Assembly (NCBI RefSeq): GCF_017114995.1
Contig: NZ_JABXKL010000083.1
Location: forward strand, 1 to 64,000
Direction of reading: 5' to 3'
DNA: 64,000 bases
From: Nostoc sp. NMS9
Lineage (GTDB): Bacteria; Cyanobacteriota; Cyanobacteriia; Cyanobacteriales; Nostocaceae
The position numbers and the translations under genes were made by a program. The notes under the pieces are model-generated. The model saw nothing but the letters and a program-made list of their open reading frames with translations. It did not search any database and was not told the origin of the DNA. This document shows positions 8,778-16,851 of the stretch, piece by piece. Within the stretch, counting starts at the first letter, position 1; each line of letters starts with the position of its first letter.

Positions 8778-8884
8778 ATAGCTTTGGTTTAGCTTATCTA
8801 CAACATATTATTGATGGGACACTTATAGCAACAACTTACCTACGCGATCGCTTTACAGGGGACAATCAAACTGCCCCCCCTTAA
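8744..8884 (+). pseudogene. Possible 3' fragment of an old-yellow-enzyme-type reductase
   Basis: In the frame opening at this ATG the text FGDVANRLNSFGLAYLQHII followed by GTLIATTYLRDRF recalls the end of OYE/N-ethylmaleimide reductases (NPFGLAYLH..., FKGTLIA). It is only 46 codons, lacks the catalytic core and overlaps the preceding remnant in another frame, so the locus is a junction of two decayed genes. Weak call. Confidence 0.3.
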
Positions 8885-8903
8885 TAGAATCTCAACAATT
8901 ACT

Positions 8904-9113
8904 TTAGCCTACGGCAATGATTACGTCTGATGATTTAACTATGGCGTGGACTTCTTTACCTTCAGTAAGTTTGAGATTTTCTGCTGATGATTTGGTAATA
9001 ATTGCAGTCACCTGTACCCCTGGTGCTACTTCTATCGTTACTTCAGTATTTACAGAGCCAACGATGACGTTTTTTACAGTTCCTTTGAGAGCATTACGAG
9101 CGCTAACTTGCAT
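8904..9113 (-). CDS. mop: Second Mop molbindin
   Basis: The 69-residue protein has the same length and layout as the first Mop protein (SARNALKGTVKNVIVGSVNTEV, PGVQVTAIITKSSAENL, EGKEVHAIVKSSDVIIAVG) but diverges at many positions, so it is an older paralogue rather than a recent copy. AGGAGT lies just before the start codon on the minus strand (near 9120). Two molbindins within 2 kb suggest storage of molybdate for nitrogenase or nitrate reductase, or hetero-oligomers; neither can be shown here. Confidence 0.9.
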   Translation of the reverse strand: MQVSARNALKGTVKNVIVGSVNTEVTIEVAPGVQVTAIITKSSAENLKLTEGKEVHAIVKSSDVIIAVG

Positions 9114-9508
9114 TTTATGACTCCTACTGTTTTTTTTATTTACACGTAAGTAAATAATAACAAGTAATTAAATTAATCTGTATGGCTACGGTTAGAAAAT
9201 ATATGAATTTTTACTATCCATTAATACTGCTATTTTTGGTAAAAATGGCCCTGTAGGTAAACTCATGGAGCCTTTAGACTTCAGCATCGTTTTTACCTGG
9301 TATGGTGCAGCGATCGCACCTACAGTCGTCTCCTTCCCATTAATTTAATGTATAAAACTGCATTAGGAGCGGTTGTTCCTGTAAATAAATTATCAAAAAA
9401 CGAAATATCTAAGCCAGAGCCATGTGCTTCTTCTATAACGGGTTTATTGTACGCGCTCGTAGTTAATTCAAGTGCTAGCTGGAACAATTTGTAGTTTATG
9501 ACTTACTT

Positions 9509-9583
9509 GAGCCGGATGCGTTGCAAGGCGCAAGTCCGGTTCTGAGGGGGCGGGATTATAGCGATATAGTCCTGCTACCCGAC
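9509..9583 (+). ncRNA. Group II intron domain V and VI (orphan 3' end)
   Basis: Positions 9509-9542 form the 34-nt domain V hairpin: GAGCCGGATGCG at the 5' side containing the AGC triad, a GCAA tetraloop, and GCAAGTCCGGTTC with the two-base bulge at the 3' side. Positions 9543-9583 fold as domain VI (GGGGCGGGA against TCCTGCTACCC) with a candidate branch-point A in CTACCC, ending in GAC as intron 3' ends often do. I found no reverse transcriptase ORF and no clear domains I-IV upstream, so this is a 3' fragment. Confidence is high for domain V. Confidence 0.75.
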
Positions 9584-9676
9584 CACAGTCCTGCCTAGTA
9601 CAGCACGGTATAAATAAACCACCCATTCCAAATCAACGAAACGCTTACGACGTATTAATTTTGAATTTTGAATTTT

Positions 9677-9733
9677 GTTAGCGCAGCGTTAGCAAGTCCG
9701 CGTTCGCTTTTAGCGTCTCGTAGAGAGCGTCAT
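9677..9733 (+). repeat. Dispersed GTTAGCG...GTCATT repeat, copy 1
   Basis: About 57 bp running from GTTAGCGCAGCGTTAGCAAG to GAGAGCGTCATT. A nearly identical copy is at 12199-12256 and an inverted, interrupted one at 38568-38637. Copies are flanked by AATT-type words (TTTTGAATT, ACGAATTAC). Confidence 0.8.
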
Positions 9734-9844
9734 TTTGAATTCCGCCTTGCGGTACTAGCTGTCATGCTATCAATCTTCTACAGAACTGATTGAACGGGTT
9801 GATTCATTTGAACAAGATTAATTCCAATCCGTTTGAAATTAGCG

Positions 9845-9865
9845 TAGGCGTAGCCCGCCGCAGGC
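9845..9865 (-). repeat. 21-bp small dispersed element
   Basis: Read on the minus strand the flanks are AGCGAT and CGCTAA, so removal restores a HIP1 octamer. It lies about 60 bp before the stop codon that cuts off the kinase's first PAS region. Confidence 0.8.
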
Positions 9866-9927
9866 ATCGCTTCTGGGTGAAAAATCATCTTGAAGAAGAT
9901 GAGGAAAAACTACGGGTTTCAACGTAG

Positions 9928-10065
9928 ACGAGGTTTACTTCCTTTAATCAGAAATTCTCCCAGTTATGGCAAATTCCTGCTGCAATCCTCGAAACATGCG
10001 ACGATCGCCAACTTCTGCGATGGGTACTAGACAAACTAGTAAATCCAGACGAATTTCTGGCTAAA
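9928..10065 (+). pseudogene. 5' remnant of the sensor kinase's first PAS domain
   Basis: In frame with the kinase, and directly after a TAG at 9925, the text FTSFNQKFSQLWQIPAAILE and WVLDKLVNPDEFLAKV is the conserved first part of a PAS domain (FN-KF--LW-IP). So homology continues 46 codons upstream of the usable GTG start at 10066 and is then cut. The gene has lost its N-terminus or reads from a weak internal start. Confidence 0.6.
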
Positions 10066-11955
10066 GTGAAGTATCTTTACCAGCATCCAGAGGAAAGTAG
10101 CCGTGATCAAATTTTCCTCAAGTCTGGAAAGATTTTTGAGCGCTATTCTGCACCCGTGCGTAAACAGCTAGGGGCTTGTGATGAGATATCACCTTTAGAA
10201 GACTATTACGGTAGGATTTGGTATTATCGCGACATTACCGAATACAAGCAAGCAGAGGCAGAACTCAGAGCTTCAAAGCAAAGACTGGCATTGCTGATTG
10301 AACAAACACCCTTAGCCATTATTGAATGGAATACCAACTTTGAGATTCAGACATGGAATCGGGCAGCAGAAAGAATCTTTGGATACACCGCAGAGGAAAT
10401 GCTGGGGAATCGTTTTGAAATTATAGTACCTGAAAACGCCAGAAAGCACGTAAATAAGATTATCACCGCCCTGTTAACACAACGTGGAGGAAGTTTTAGT
10501 ATCAACGAGAACGTCACTAAAGATGGCAGAACGATGGTCTGTGAGTGGTATAACAACCCGTTAGTGGCTCCTGATGGTCAGTTAATTGGCGTTGCCTCAA
10601 TGGTGTTAGATATCACAGAACGCAAACGAGCTGAAGAGGAACAGCAAAAATTTGTAGCGTTGATTGAAAACAGCAGCGACTTTATTGGCATTGCTTCAAT
10701 GGAAGGGCAAGTTCTCTATGTAAACCCCGCCGGACTCAAGATGGTGGGACTTAGTAGCCTGGAAGCAGCCAAAACCAAATTCTTGGTTGATTTTTATTCA
10801 CCAGAAGCTTTTGCAGAGTTTCAGCAACAAATTAATCCTTTGATATTTCAACATGGTTTCTGGCAAGGCGAGTTTCGCTATAAGCATTTTCAAACGGGCA
10901 TAGAAATTCCCACTGATTGCAGCCTGTTTATGGTTAAACATCCTGAAACAGGAGAGCCTTTTTGTCGGGTAGCTGTTGTTAGAGACATCACAGAACGTAA
11001 ACAAGCCAAGGAAGCCCTGTTAAAGTCGGAAGCCCAACTCAGACAACAAGCCCAAGAACTTAAAGTTGCACTCCGCGAACTTCAACACACCCAGACTCAC
11101 TTAATTCAAAGTGAAAAGATGTCTAGCTTAGGTCAACTAGTCGCAGGAGTGGCACACGAAATCAACAACCCGGTCAATTTTATCTATGGCAACCTCACTC
11201 CTGCCAAGGAATACACCCAAGATTTACTTTCACTTTTGCAACTCTACCAAAGTCATTATCCTGAACCGGTGCTAGAAATTGAGGATTTTGCAGAACGAAT
11301 CGAACTGGACTTTTTGAAATCAGATTTGCCACAAACAATCAACTCAATGAAAGTTGGGGCAGACCGCATTCGAGAGATTGTGCTTTCCCTGCGAACTTTT
11401 TCGCGCTTGGATGAAGCCGAAATGAAAGCTGTTGATATCCATGAGGGAATTGACAGTACTCTGATGATTTTGCAAAGCCGCCTCAAGGGTAATGACCAGC
11501 GCTTGACAATTGAAATAATCAAAGAATACGGTAAGCTACCGTTGGTTGAATGTTACGCAGGGCAGCTAAATCAAGTATTCATGAATATTTTGTCAAATGC
11601 GATCGATGCTTTGGAAGAGTCATTCATCATTTGTCCTATCCTTGGGGAAAACGCCCGAAGCATAGAGCAAAGAACTTCCCCGCAAATTTGCATTCGCACC
11701 CAACTACAGGAGCCAAATCAGGTAACAATTAGGATTACCGACAATGGATTGGGAATACCAGAAGATGTTAAAAAACAACTATTTGACCCCTTCTTTACCA
11801 CCAAGCCTATCGGTCAAGGTACAGGGATGGGTCTTGCCATTAGCTACCAAATCATTACAGAAAGACATGGCGGTTCCTTAGAATGTATTTCGCAGCTAGG
11901 ACAAGGCGCTGAGTTTGTGATTAAGATTCCCTTGATTCAGGATACATCAACATAA
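10066..11955 (+). CDS. PAS-domain sensor histidine kinase, 5'-truncated
   Basis: Residues 1-65 are the end of a PAS domain (GKIFERYSAP, WYYRDITEYK). Two further PAS domains follow at about 75-190 and 195-310, each ending in D-I-T-E-R-K. The kinase core has the HisKA phospho-acceptor His364 (GVAHEINNPVNF) and an HATPase_c domain with the N box (NILSNAIDAL), G1 (DNGLGIP), F box (LFDPFFTTK) and G2 (GTGMGLAIS). It has no transmembrane segment, so it is cytoplasmic, and no receiver domain or partner regulator lies next to it. The GTG start is the first in frame after a stop, inside the homologous region. The catalytic core looks intact; loss of the N-terminus may leave it non-functional. Confidence 0.75.
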   Translation: MKYLYQHPEESSRDQIFLKSGKIFERYSAPVRKQLGACDEISPLEDYYGRIWYYRDITEYKQAEAELRASKQRLALLIEQTPLAIIEWNTNFEIQTWNRAAERIFGYTAEEMLGNRFEIIVPENARKHVNKIITALLTQRGGSFSINENVTKDGRTMVCEWYNNPLVAPDGQLIGVASMVLDITERKRAEEEQQKFVALIENSSDFIGIASMEGQVLYVNPAGLKMVGLSSLEAAKTKFLVDFYSPEAFAEFQQQINPLIFQHGFWQGEFRYKHFQTGIEIPTDCSLFMVKHPETGEPFCRVAVVRDITERKQAKEALLKSEAQLRQQAQELKVALRELQHTQTHLIQSEKMSSLGQLVAGVAHEINNPVNFIYGNLTPAKEYTQDLLSLLQLYQSHYPEPVLEIEDFAERIELDFLKSDLPQTINSMKVGADRIREIVLSLRTFSRLDEAEMKAVDIHEGIDSTLMILQSRLKGNDQRLTIEIIKEYGKLPLVECYAGQLNQVFMNILSNAIDALEESFIICPILGENARSIEQRTSPQICIRTQLQEPNQVTIRITDNGLGIPEDVKKQLFDPFFTTKPIGQGTGMGLAISYQIITERHGGSLECISQLGQGAEFVIKIPLIQDTST

Positions 11956-12081
11956 TTCGTAATTGATAATACCCGCCTCTGGCGAGAAGCAAGCTACGTA
12001 ATTCGTAATTTTAAAAGCTTTGCTTTATCCCGTGAGTAAAACAGGACTTAGGCAAAAAGGCAGTGAAAGCCTTGATTTACC

Positions 12082-12109
12082 GTAGGGGCAATTCATGAAT
12101 TGCCCCTAC
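12082..12109. repeat. 28-bp perfect palindrome
   Basis: GTAGGGGCAATTCA (12082-12095) is followed directly by its complement (12096-12109). GTAGGGGC...GCCCCTAC palindromes recur in this window's repeats (for example near 61401). It lies in the 313-bp space between the convergent kinase and obgE, together with a dispersed repeat; no gene is seen. Confidence 0.6.
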
Positions 12110-12198
12110 ATTTCGTACCTGATGCGTAAGTCCTATAAAAAAAAGTATTTCTGCTGCCAACAGCTACTTTCCCTCTAAAAGTAGTAATTACGAATTAC

Positions 12199-12256
12199 GT
12201 TAGCGTAGCGTTAGCGAGTCCGCGTTCGCTTTTAGCGTCTCGTAGAGAGCGTCATT
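12199..12256 (+). repeat. Dispersed GTTAGCG...GTCATT repeat, copy 2
   Basis: Matches the copy at 9677-9733 over its whole length with only a few substitutions. It is bracketed by ATTACGAATTAC words on both sides and abuts the 3' end of obgE. Confidence 0.8.
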
Positions 12257-12268
12257 ACGAATTACAAA

Positions 12269-13297
12269 TTATCTAAATGCTTCCACTTCTTCAGGAACCT
12301 TCATTTGGTCGAGAATTCCCCAAATTTCCTGTAACATCGGCTCTAACCCGGTGCGAGTAACCGCTGAAATCACAAAAACCGGGGCGTAGGAGAGATGATT
12401 AAGTTGGGTGGCTAATGCCTCCAAATCGACAGTTTCGCGATCAACTGCATCAATTTTATTCAGCGCCAAGATTTGCGGACGTTCTGCTAAACCCCGTCCA
12501 TAAGCTTGTAATTCTTCCTTAATTGTGTAGTAGTCTCTCACCACATCATCACTAGTAGCATCAATTAAGTGAAGTAGCACCCGCGTGCGCTCGATATGGC
12601 GCAAGAAATCATGTCCCAGCCCTGCCCCCTGAGCTGCTCCCTCAATTAGTCCGGGAATGTCGGCGAAAACAGTACCATCGCCAGTAGGTTTCCGCACTAC
12701 ACCCAAATTTGGGATGAGGGTAGTAAAAGGGTAATCTGCGATTTTTGGACGTGCAGCTGATAAAGATGAAATTAAAGTGGATTTACCAGCATTTGGTAAG
12801 CCAATAATCCCCACTTCTGCCAAAAGTTTTAACTCTAGACGCAGCTGCTTTATTTCCCCTGGTAATCCTGGGAGAGCATATTCTGGGGCGCGGTTACGGT
12901 TACTCAAGAAATGCTGATTTCCCAGTCCGCCTTTACCACCTTGGGCAATCAGCAAAGTCTGCTTAGGCTCAATTAAATCCCCTAGCAGTTCGCCAGTTTC
13001 AGCATCATAAATGGTTGTGCCGCAGGGAACTTCGATAATTAAATCCTTTCCTGCTGCCCCAGTGCAGTTATTTGGCCCGCCACGAGTACCCTTTTCTGCC
13101 TGAAAGCGATGGTTGTATCTGAAGTCCAACAAAGTTTGTAGGTTTTCTTCGGCAACAAAAAAGACCGAACCACCTCGTCCCCCATTACCACCAGAGGGGC
13201 CACCAGTCGGCACGTACTTCTCTCGCCGGAAAGCGACAATACCATCGCCGCCCTTACCAGCTTCAATTTCAATTTTTGATTGATCGATAAATTGCAT
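12269..13297 (-). CDS. obgE: Obg GTPase
   Basis: The N-terminal glycine-rich Obg domain (AGKGGDGIVAFRREKYVPTG to about residue 158) precedes a GTPase domain with G1 GLPNAGKST, switch region DYPFTTLIPNLG, G3 DIPGLIEGAAQGAGLG, G4 NKID and G5 SAVT. Obg binds the large ribosomal subunit and acts in its assembly and in stress signalling. At 342 residues it lacks the OCT C-terminal domain, as many cyanobacterial Obg proteins do. It starts with ATG at MQFIDQSKIEIEAG, the canonical family start. It is divergent from aroA, and the 206-bp space between them should hold both promoters. Confidence 0.95.
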   Translation of the reverse strand: MQFIDQSKIEIEAGKGGDGIVAFRREKYVPTGGPSGGNGGRGGSVFFVAEENLQTLLDFRYNHRFQAEKGTRGGPNNCTGAAGKDLIIEVPCGTTIYDAETGELLGDLIEPKQTLLIAQGGKGGLGNQHFLSNRNRAPEYALPGLPGEIKQLRLELKLLAEVGIIGLPNAGKSTLISSLSAARPKIADYPFTTLIPNLGVVRKPTGDGTVFADIPGLIEGAAQGAGLGHDFLRHIERTRVLLHLIDATSDDVVRDYYTIKEELQAYGRGLAERPQILALNKIDAVDRETVDLEALATQLNHLSYAPVFVISAVTRTGLEPMLQEIWGILDQMKVPEEVEAFR

Positions 13298-13503
13298 CTT
13301 TCTACAGTCCTGTTAGCGGATAGCTAGGGTTTAACCCGTTCTGAATTATGAGTTGCGAGTTATGGGCGAGTTATAAATTATAAGTTTTAAAATCTTATTC
13401 CTCACTATTTACTTGTAACTCACACTCCTTACTCCCCTGCTCCTTTTGCTCAAGATATGGCAATATATAAAGTTGTAGCTAACCGCCTACGTAGAGGTTT
13501 AAA

Positions 13504-14784
13504 GTGGATACCATTGCAATTCCTGCTCTGAATCGGCCAGTGGATGCCACGGTAGAAATTCCTGGTTCTAAAAGTCTTACCAATCGGGCGTTGCTTGTCG
13601 CCGCTTTGGCAGAAGGTGACTCAATTTTAGAAAATGCTTTATTTAGTGAAGACAGCGAGTATTTTGCTAAATGTTTAGAGCAATTGAGTATTCCTATAAC
13701 TCTGAATCCTAATCTGGCTCAGATTCAGATTGCAGGAAAGGGAGGCGACATCCCAGCTAAACAGGCAGATTTATTTGTAGGTTTATCAGGTACTACAGCA
13801 CGGTTTATCTCGGCGCTGGTAGCACTAGGTAATGGCGAATATCGGCTAGATGGCGTTCCTCGGATGCGAGAACGACCGATGGGTGACATGCTGACGGTGC
13901 TACAAACGGGTGGTGCAACTGTTAACTTTGAGGGAAACTCCGGGTTTATGCCCTACACCCTCTATAGCCAGGGATTCGCTGGCGGAAATTTTCGCTTGAA
14001 AGCCAACCAAACAAGTCAGCAACTTTCGGCATTATTGATGATTGCGCCTTACGCTCAACAAGATACGATTTTTGAGGTTGAAGGTACACTGGTTTCTCAG
14101 TCTTACATCAAAATGACCTGTCGTCTGATGGCAGACTTTGGCGTGGAGGTGATTCAAATCGGCGATAATCAATTTCAGATTAAAGCAGGTCAACGTTACC
14201 AAGCTCGACATTACACAGTAGAACCCGATGCGTCAAATGCTTCTTACTTTTTTGCTGCCGCCGCCGTCACGGGTGGACGGGTGCGGGTAAAACATTTGAC
14301 CAAACAATCTTGTCAGGGTGATATTCTCTGGCTGAATGTTTTAGAACAGATGGGTTGCCAAATTAAGGATTCGGATGATTACACCGAAGTGACGGGGCCG
14401 AAGCAATTGCAAGGCATCGATATTGATATGAATGATATATCAGATTTAGTGCAAACATTAGGAGCGATCGCGCCCTTTGCCAGTTCTCCGATTACCATTC
14501 GGAATGTGGAACATATTCGATATAAGGAAACTGACCGAATTAAAGCTGTTGTCACAGAGTTGCGGCGGCTAGGAGTTGAGGTTGAAGAATTTGCAGATAG
14601 ACTGAAAATTGAACCTGGCCCCATTACCCCAGCGGCTATTGAAACCTATCACGATCATCGAATGGCAATGGCTTTTGCTGTCACTGGCTTGAAGGTTCCA
14701 GGGATTGTAATTAAAGATCCTGGTTGTACAGCGAAGACTTTTCCAGATTACTTTACCCGATTCTTCCAAATGTTAGAACAATAA
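13504..14784 (+). CDS. aroA: 3-phosphoshikimate 1-carboxyvinyltransferase (EPSP synthase)
   Basis: EPSP synthase joins shikimate-3-phosphate and phosphoenolpyruvate in the shikimate pathway. The full set of family motifs is present: PGSKSLTNRALLVAALAEG, LFVGLSGTTARFISAL, PRMRERPMGD, QTSQQLSALLM, EPDASNASYFFAAAA, RYKETDRI and DHRMAMAFAVTGL. At 426 residues it is of normal length. The start is GTG, with GAGG about six bases upstream (13494-13497). A DAHP synthase gene with aromatic-controlled attenuators lies 2.5 kb downstream, so both the first and sixth pathway steps are in this neighbourhood, but no similar attenuator precedes aroA. Confidence 0.95.
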   Translation: MDTIAIPALNRPVDATVEIPGSKSLTNRALLVAALAEGDSILENALFSEDSEYFAKCLEQLSIPITLNPNLAQIQIAGKGGDIPAKQADLFVGLSGTTARFISALVALGNGEYRLDGVPRMRERPMGDMLTVLQTGGATVNFEGNSGFMPYTLYSQGFAGGNFRLKANQTSQQLSALLMIAPYAQQDTIFEVEGTLVSQSYIKMTCRLMADFGVEVIQIGDNQFQIKAGQRYQARHYTVEPDASNASYFFAAAAVTGGRVRVKHLTKQSCQGDILWLNVLEQMGCQIKDSDDYTEVTGPKQLQGIDIDMNDISDLVQTLGAIAPFASSPITIRNVEHIRYKETDRIKAVVTELRRLGVEVEEFADRLKIEPGPITPAAIETYHDHRMAMAFAVTGLKVPGIVIKDPGCTAKTFPDYFTRFFQMLEQ

Positions 14785-14828
14785 GAGCTATTTTCGCTAA
14801 AGGACAATAATTAGTTAAAACTAGAACC

Positions 14829-15024
14829 AGCCCTTTCAAGGTGAGCATATGTACTATCAAAATTTTTACGGCATTTAAGGCATCGGCTGGAATTGAACAA
14901 GGAATTTATGCATTCACCTCCAAATTTTTGGACTGTAAATTAAGCGATCGCCTGAGCCAAAGTACCAAAATTGGGTTAAAAACATCATTTATTTTATAGT
15001 ACAAACGTTCACCTTAAAAGGGCT
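14829..15024. mobile_element. 196-bp MITE-like element
   Basis: The ends are long imperfect inverted repeats of about 30 bp: AGCCCTTTCAAGGTGAGC on the left and, read inward from the right, AGCCCTTTTAAGGTGAAC, both continuing into a GTACTAT word. The interior holds no ORF. It fills nearly all of the gap between aroA and the J-domain gene. Confidence 0.65.
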
Positions 15025-15031
15025 AGTCCTA

Positions 15032-15679
15032 TTATTGATAAATTGAACCATCAGGCATAATTGCCCCTGCTAAGTTAGTACCAACTAATTTAACCAGAAG
15101 CCGCTCACCAGAGCGAATCCGCGCTCCCGTCAGGTCGGCTCCTCGCAAGTCGGCCCCACTGAGATCCGCTCCAATCAAATTAGCAGCGCGTAAATTTGCC
15201 TCTCTAAGATCGGCTAAAAGTAGATTTGCCCGAAATAAATTTGCTTCAGATAAATTTGCACCTCTGAGGTTGACTTTGTGCATAAAAGTATCGCTGAGAT
15301 TAGCACCACTCAAATTGGCATAACTCAAATTTCTGCCAGATAAGTCTTTATTGCTCAAATTTGCCCGACTGTAGTCTTTGCCACTTAAATCTGAATTTTG
15401 CTTTGGTGGTCGCTGGGTTGTTTGAGATGGTTTTTCCTGTTGAGGTGGCGGTGAGCTAAATGTGGTTTGAGGTTTGGTTTTTAGAGAGCGCAACTTTTCA
15501 CGAGCTTCATTTATGGCTTTTAGCTTGTCTTGTGCTTTCTGCTGTAAACGGAGATTGTCTTTGGGAATGCGATCAGGATGCCAAACAAAGACTAAATCTT
15601 TGTAAGCCTGGTTCACTTCTTCAAGTGTTGCTCCAGGCTCTAATTCCAAAACTCTATAGTACTGCTCCAGATCGCTCAT
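15032..15679 (-). CDS. J-domain plus pentapeptide-repeat protein
   Basis: Residues 1-65 are a J domain with the HPD motif at His34-Pro-Asp, which stimulates Hsp70 ATPase. A proline- and glutamine-rich linker (about 68-92) leads to a pentapeptide-repeat helix (about 95-190) of the A(N/D)LSx type, for example YANLSGANLSD and GADLSGADLRGADLTGA. No Gly/Phe region or zinc finger is present, so it is a specialised co-chaperone rather than DnaJ proper. The repeats probably bind a client or a site. This J-domain plus pentapeptide architecture occurs in cyanobacteria; its target is not known to me. Confidence 0.85.
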   Translation of the reverse strand: MSDLEQYYRVLELEPGATLEEVNQAYKDLVFVWHPDRIPKDNLRLQQKAQDKLKAINEAREKLRSLKTKPQTTFSSPPPQQEKPSQTTQRPPKQNSDLSGKDYSRANLSNKDLSGRNLSYANLSGANLSDTFMHKVNLRGANLSEANLFRANLLLADLREANLRAANLIGADLSGADLRGADLTGARIRSGERLLVKLVGTNLAGAIMPDGSIYQ

Positions 15680-15754
15680 ACGATATTTTAGTGGACAATC
15701 AACTTAATTATGAGTGATGGAGTCATTTATCCGCTGCATCATTTATTATGGATT

Positions 15755-15856
15755 ATGGGGCATGGGGCATGGGGCATGGGGCATGGGGCAGGAGGTAGGA
15801 GGTAGGAGGCAGAAGTTCTTTAATTTTTAATTTTTAATTTTTAATTTTTAATTGAT
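15755..15856. repeat. Heptameric short tandem repeats
   Basis: Five copies of ATGGGGC (15755-15789) are followed by a GGAGGTA run and then four or more copies of AATTTTT (15822-15849). Such seven-base tandem repeats are typical of heterocyst-forming cyanobacteria. They lie between the J-domain gene and the next minus-strand gene. Confidence 0.9.
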
Positions 15857-15859
15857 TTC

Positions 15860-16354
15860 TCATCTTCCCATCTCTCCATTTCTCCATCGAGCGATCGCTC
15901 TAAAATATGCTGCAACTGGAATCTGATAGACTTCAATATAAATCCAAACAATAATTGATAAATGTGATAAAAAGGTTAATATTGTCCAAATATATGGCAT
16001 CCAGGTAATGGGTTCCTTCAGATTAGCAGGAAAATAGTAAGCTACTATGCCAATTAGAGTAGTGGGAAGAATTATAAAAACTGCTGCTGCTAGTCCATAA
16101 CCCCAACCTAATTCCATACCTTCCAACTGGCCTTCTGTCCAACTAAACCCATTCCAACGCCAAGTTAAAGGTGGTTGCCTAGAAGGCATCTTGATTTGCT
16201 GTTGTTCTAAGTTGACTGTAAAAATCTCTTGGCAAAAGTCACAAGCCATAGCTTCCATCAATGGCATGTGAGAAATCTTACCTATCCGACAGACTGGGCA
16301 GGGGTAAGCTCCATAATAGTCGAAAGATTGGGTTAAGATTTTGGAACTGGGCAT
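15860..16354 (-). CDS. Small membrane protein with zinc-ribbon-like N-terminus
   Basis: Residues 19-22 (CPVC) and 39-42 (CDFC) form a two-CxxC zinc-ribbon-like pair. Two transmembrane segments follow, around AAAVFIILPTTLIGIVAYYF and YIWTILTFLSHLSIIVWIYI, with a short basic tail. The linker has a WRWNGFSWTEGQ stretch rich in Trp. I recognise the layout from cyanobacterial hypothetical proteins but cannot name a function. It reads as monocistronic. Confidence 0.65.
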   Translation of the reverse strand: MPSSKILTQSFDYYGAYPCPVCRIGKISHMPLMEAMACDFCQEIFTVNLEQQQIKMPSRQPPLTWRWNGFSWTEGQLEGMELGWGYGLAAAVFIILPTTLIGIVAYYFPANLKEPITWMPYIWTILTFLSHLSIIVWIYIEVYQIPVAAYFRAIARWRNGEMGR

Positions 16355-16683
16355 AATGAGACAGATGATCCTAAAAAATTGATCTGGTCAATGAGGACTT
16401 GGGTAATAATAATGTATGGCGGTTGGCAATTCCCTGCAATAAGCTTTCGCAAGATGAAGTCATAAGTCAGGAGAATTATATATTTTAACTTCTCAATCCT
16501 GGCTTTTTCTTCTGAGGTTACATAACTATCGTGATGTCTAATGACAAGCCGCTTTTTTCGTCTACGCAAATAAGCAACTAGTACAATCAGAACAGGGCGT
16601 GATTTTGAATTGTACAAAGCGTTATTAGTCTTAATCCCCAGAGTTGTACTGAGTCTATCGCTTTTTTATAGTTTGTGCAGGTC

Positions 16684-16712
16684 TTGACAAAGCCTACTCT
16701 TCCTGCTAGTGT
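16684..16712 (+). promoter_or_regulatory. Sigma-70-type promoter for the DAHP synthase leader
   Basis: A consensus -35 TTGACA (16684-16689) is followed, after 17 bases, by TAGTGT (16707-16712) preceded by TG (16704-16705), an extended -10. This places transcription start near 16720, about 40 nt before the first leader peptide. It is the only convincing promoter upstream of both attenuators. Confidence 0.7.
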
Positions 16713-16760
16713 TACGTTAGATAGGTATATTTCTTAAGTTTTCCAGCAAAAACGCCGCAA

Positions 16761-16817
16761 ATGTTTAACACAAATTCCTACTTTTATTTTTGGTTTGGGG
16801 TGGTTCACCGGGGGTGA
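16761..16817 (+). CDS. Aromatic leader peptide 1 (attenuator)
   Basis: An 18-codon ORF encodes MFNTNSYFYFWFGVVHRG, with six aromatic residues in a row (Tyr-Phe-Tyr-Phe-Trp-Phe at codons 7-12). The last codons overlap GGTTCACCGGG (16802-16812), which is complementary over 11 bases to 16841-16851. That in turn overlaps the 5' arm of the terminator at 16849. This is the layout of ribosome-mediated attenuation: a ribosome stalled for lack of charged Phe, Tyr or Trp tRNA leaves 16802-16812 free to pair and disturbs the terminator; a ribosome at the stop codon masks it. No strong ribosome binding site is seen. Not experimentally known to me. Confidence 0.75.
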   Translation: MFNTNSYFYFWFGVVHRG

Positions 16818-16851
16818 ATTAAGTTTCCTAATGGAAACCGCCCGGTGAACC
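16802..16851 (+). promoter_or_regulatory. Candidate antiterminator hairpin 1
   Basis: GGTTCACCGGG (16802-16812) pairs perfectly with CCCGGTGAACC (16841-16851). A nested hairpin GTTTCC/GGAAAC (16823-16828 and 16833-16838) lies between them. The 3' strand shares ACC (16849-16851) with the terminator stem, so the two folds compete. Confidence 0.7.

Noticed and set aside
13298..13503. A second aromatic attenuator upstream of aroA
   Set aside because: No short aromatic-rich ORF or terminator hairpin was found in this 206-bp divergent spacer.
16333..16617. 94-codon minus-strand ORF overlapping the zinc-ribbon membrane protein
   Set aside because: It relies on a TTG start without ribosome binding site, overlaps the start of the better-supported gene, and has no recognisable domain.
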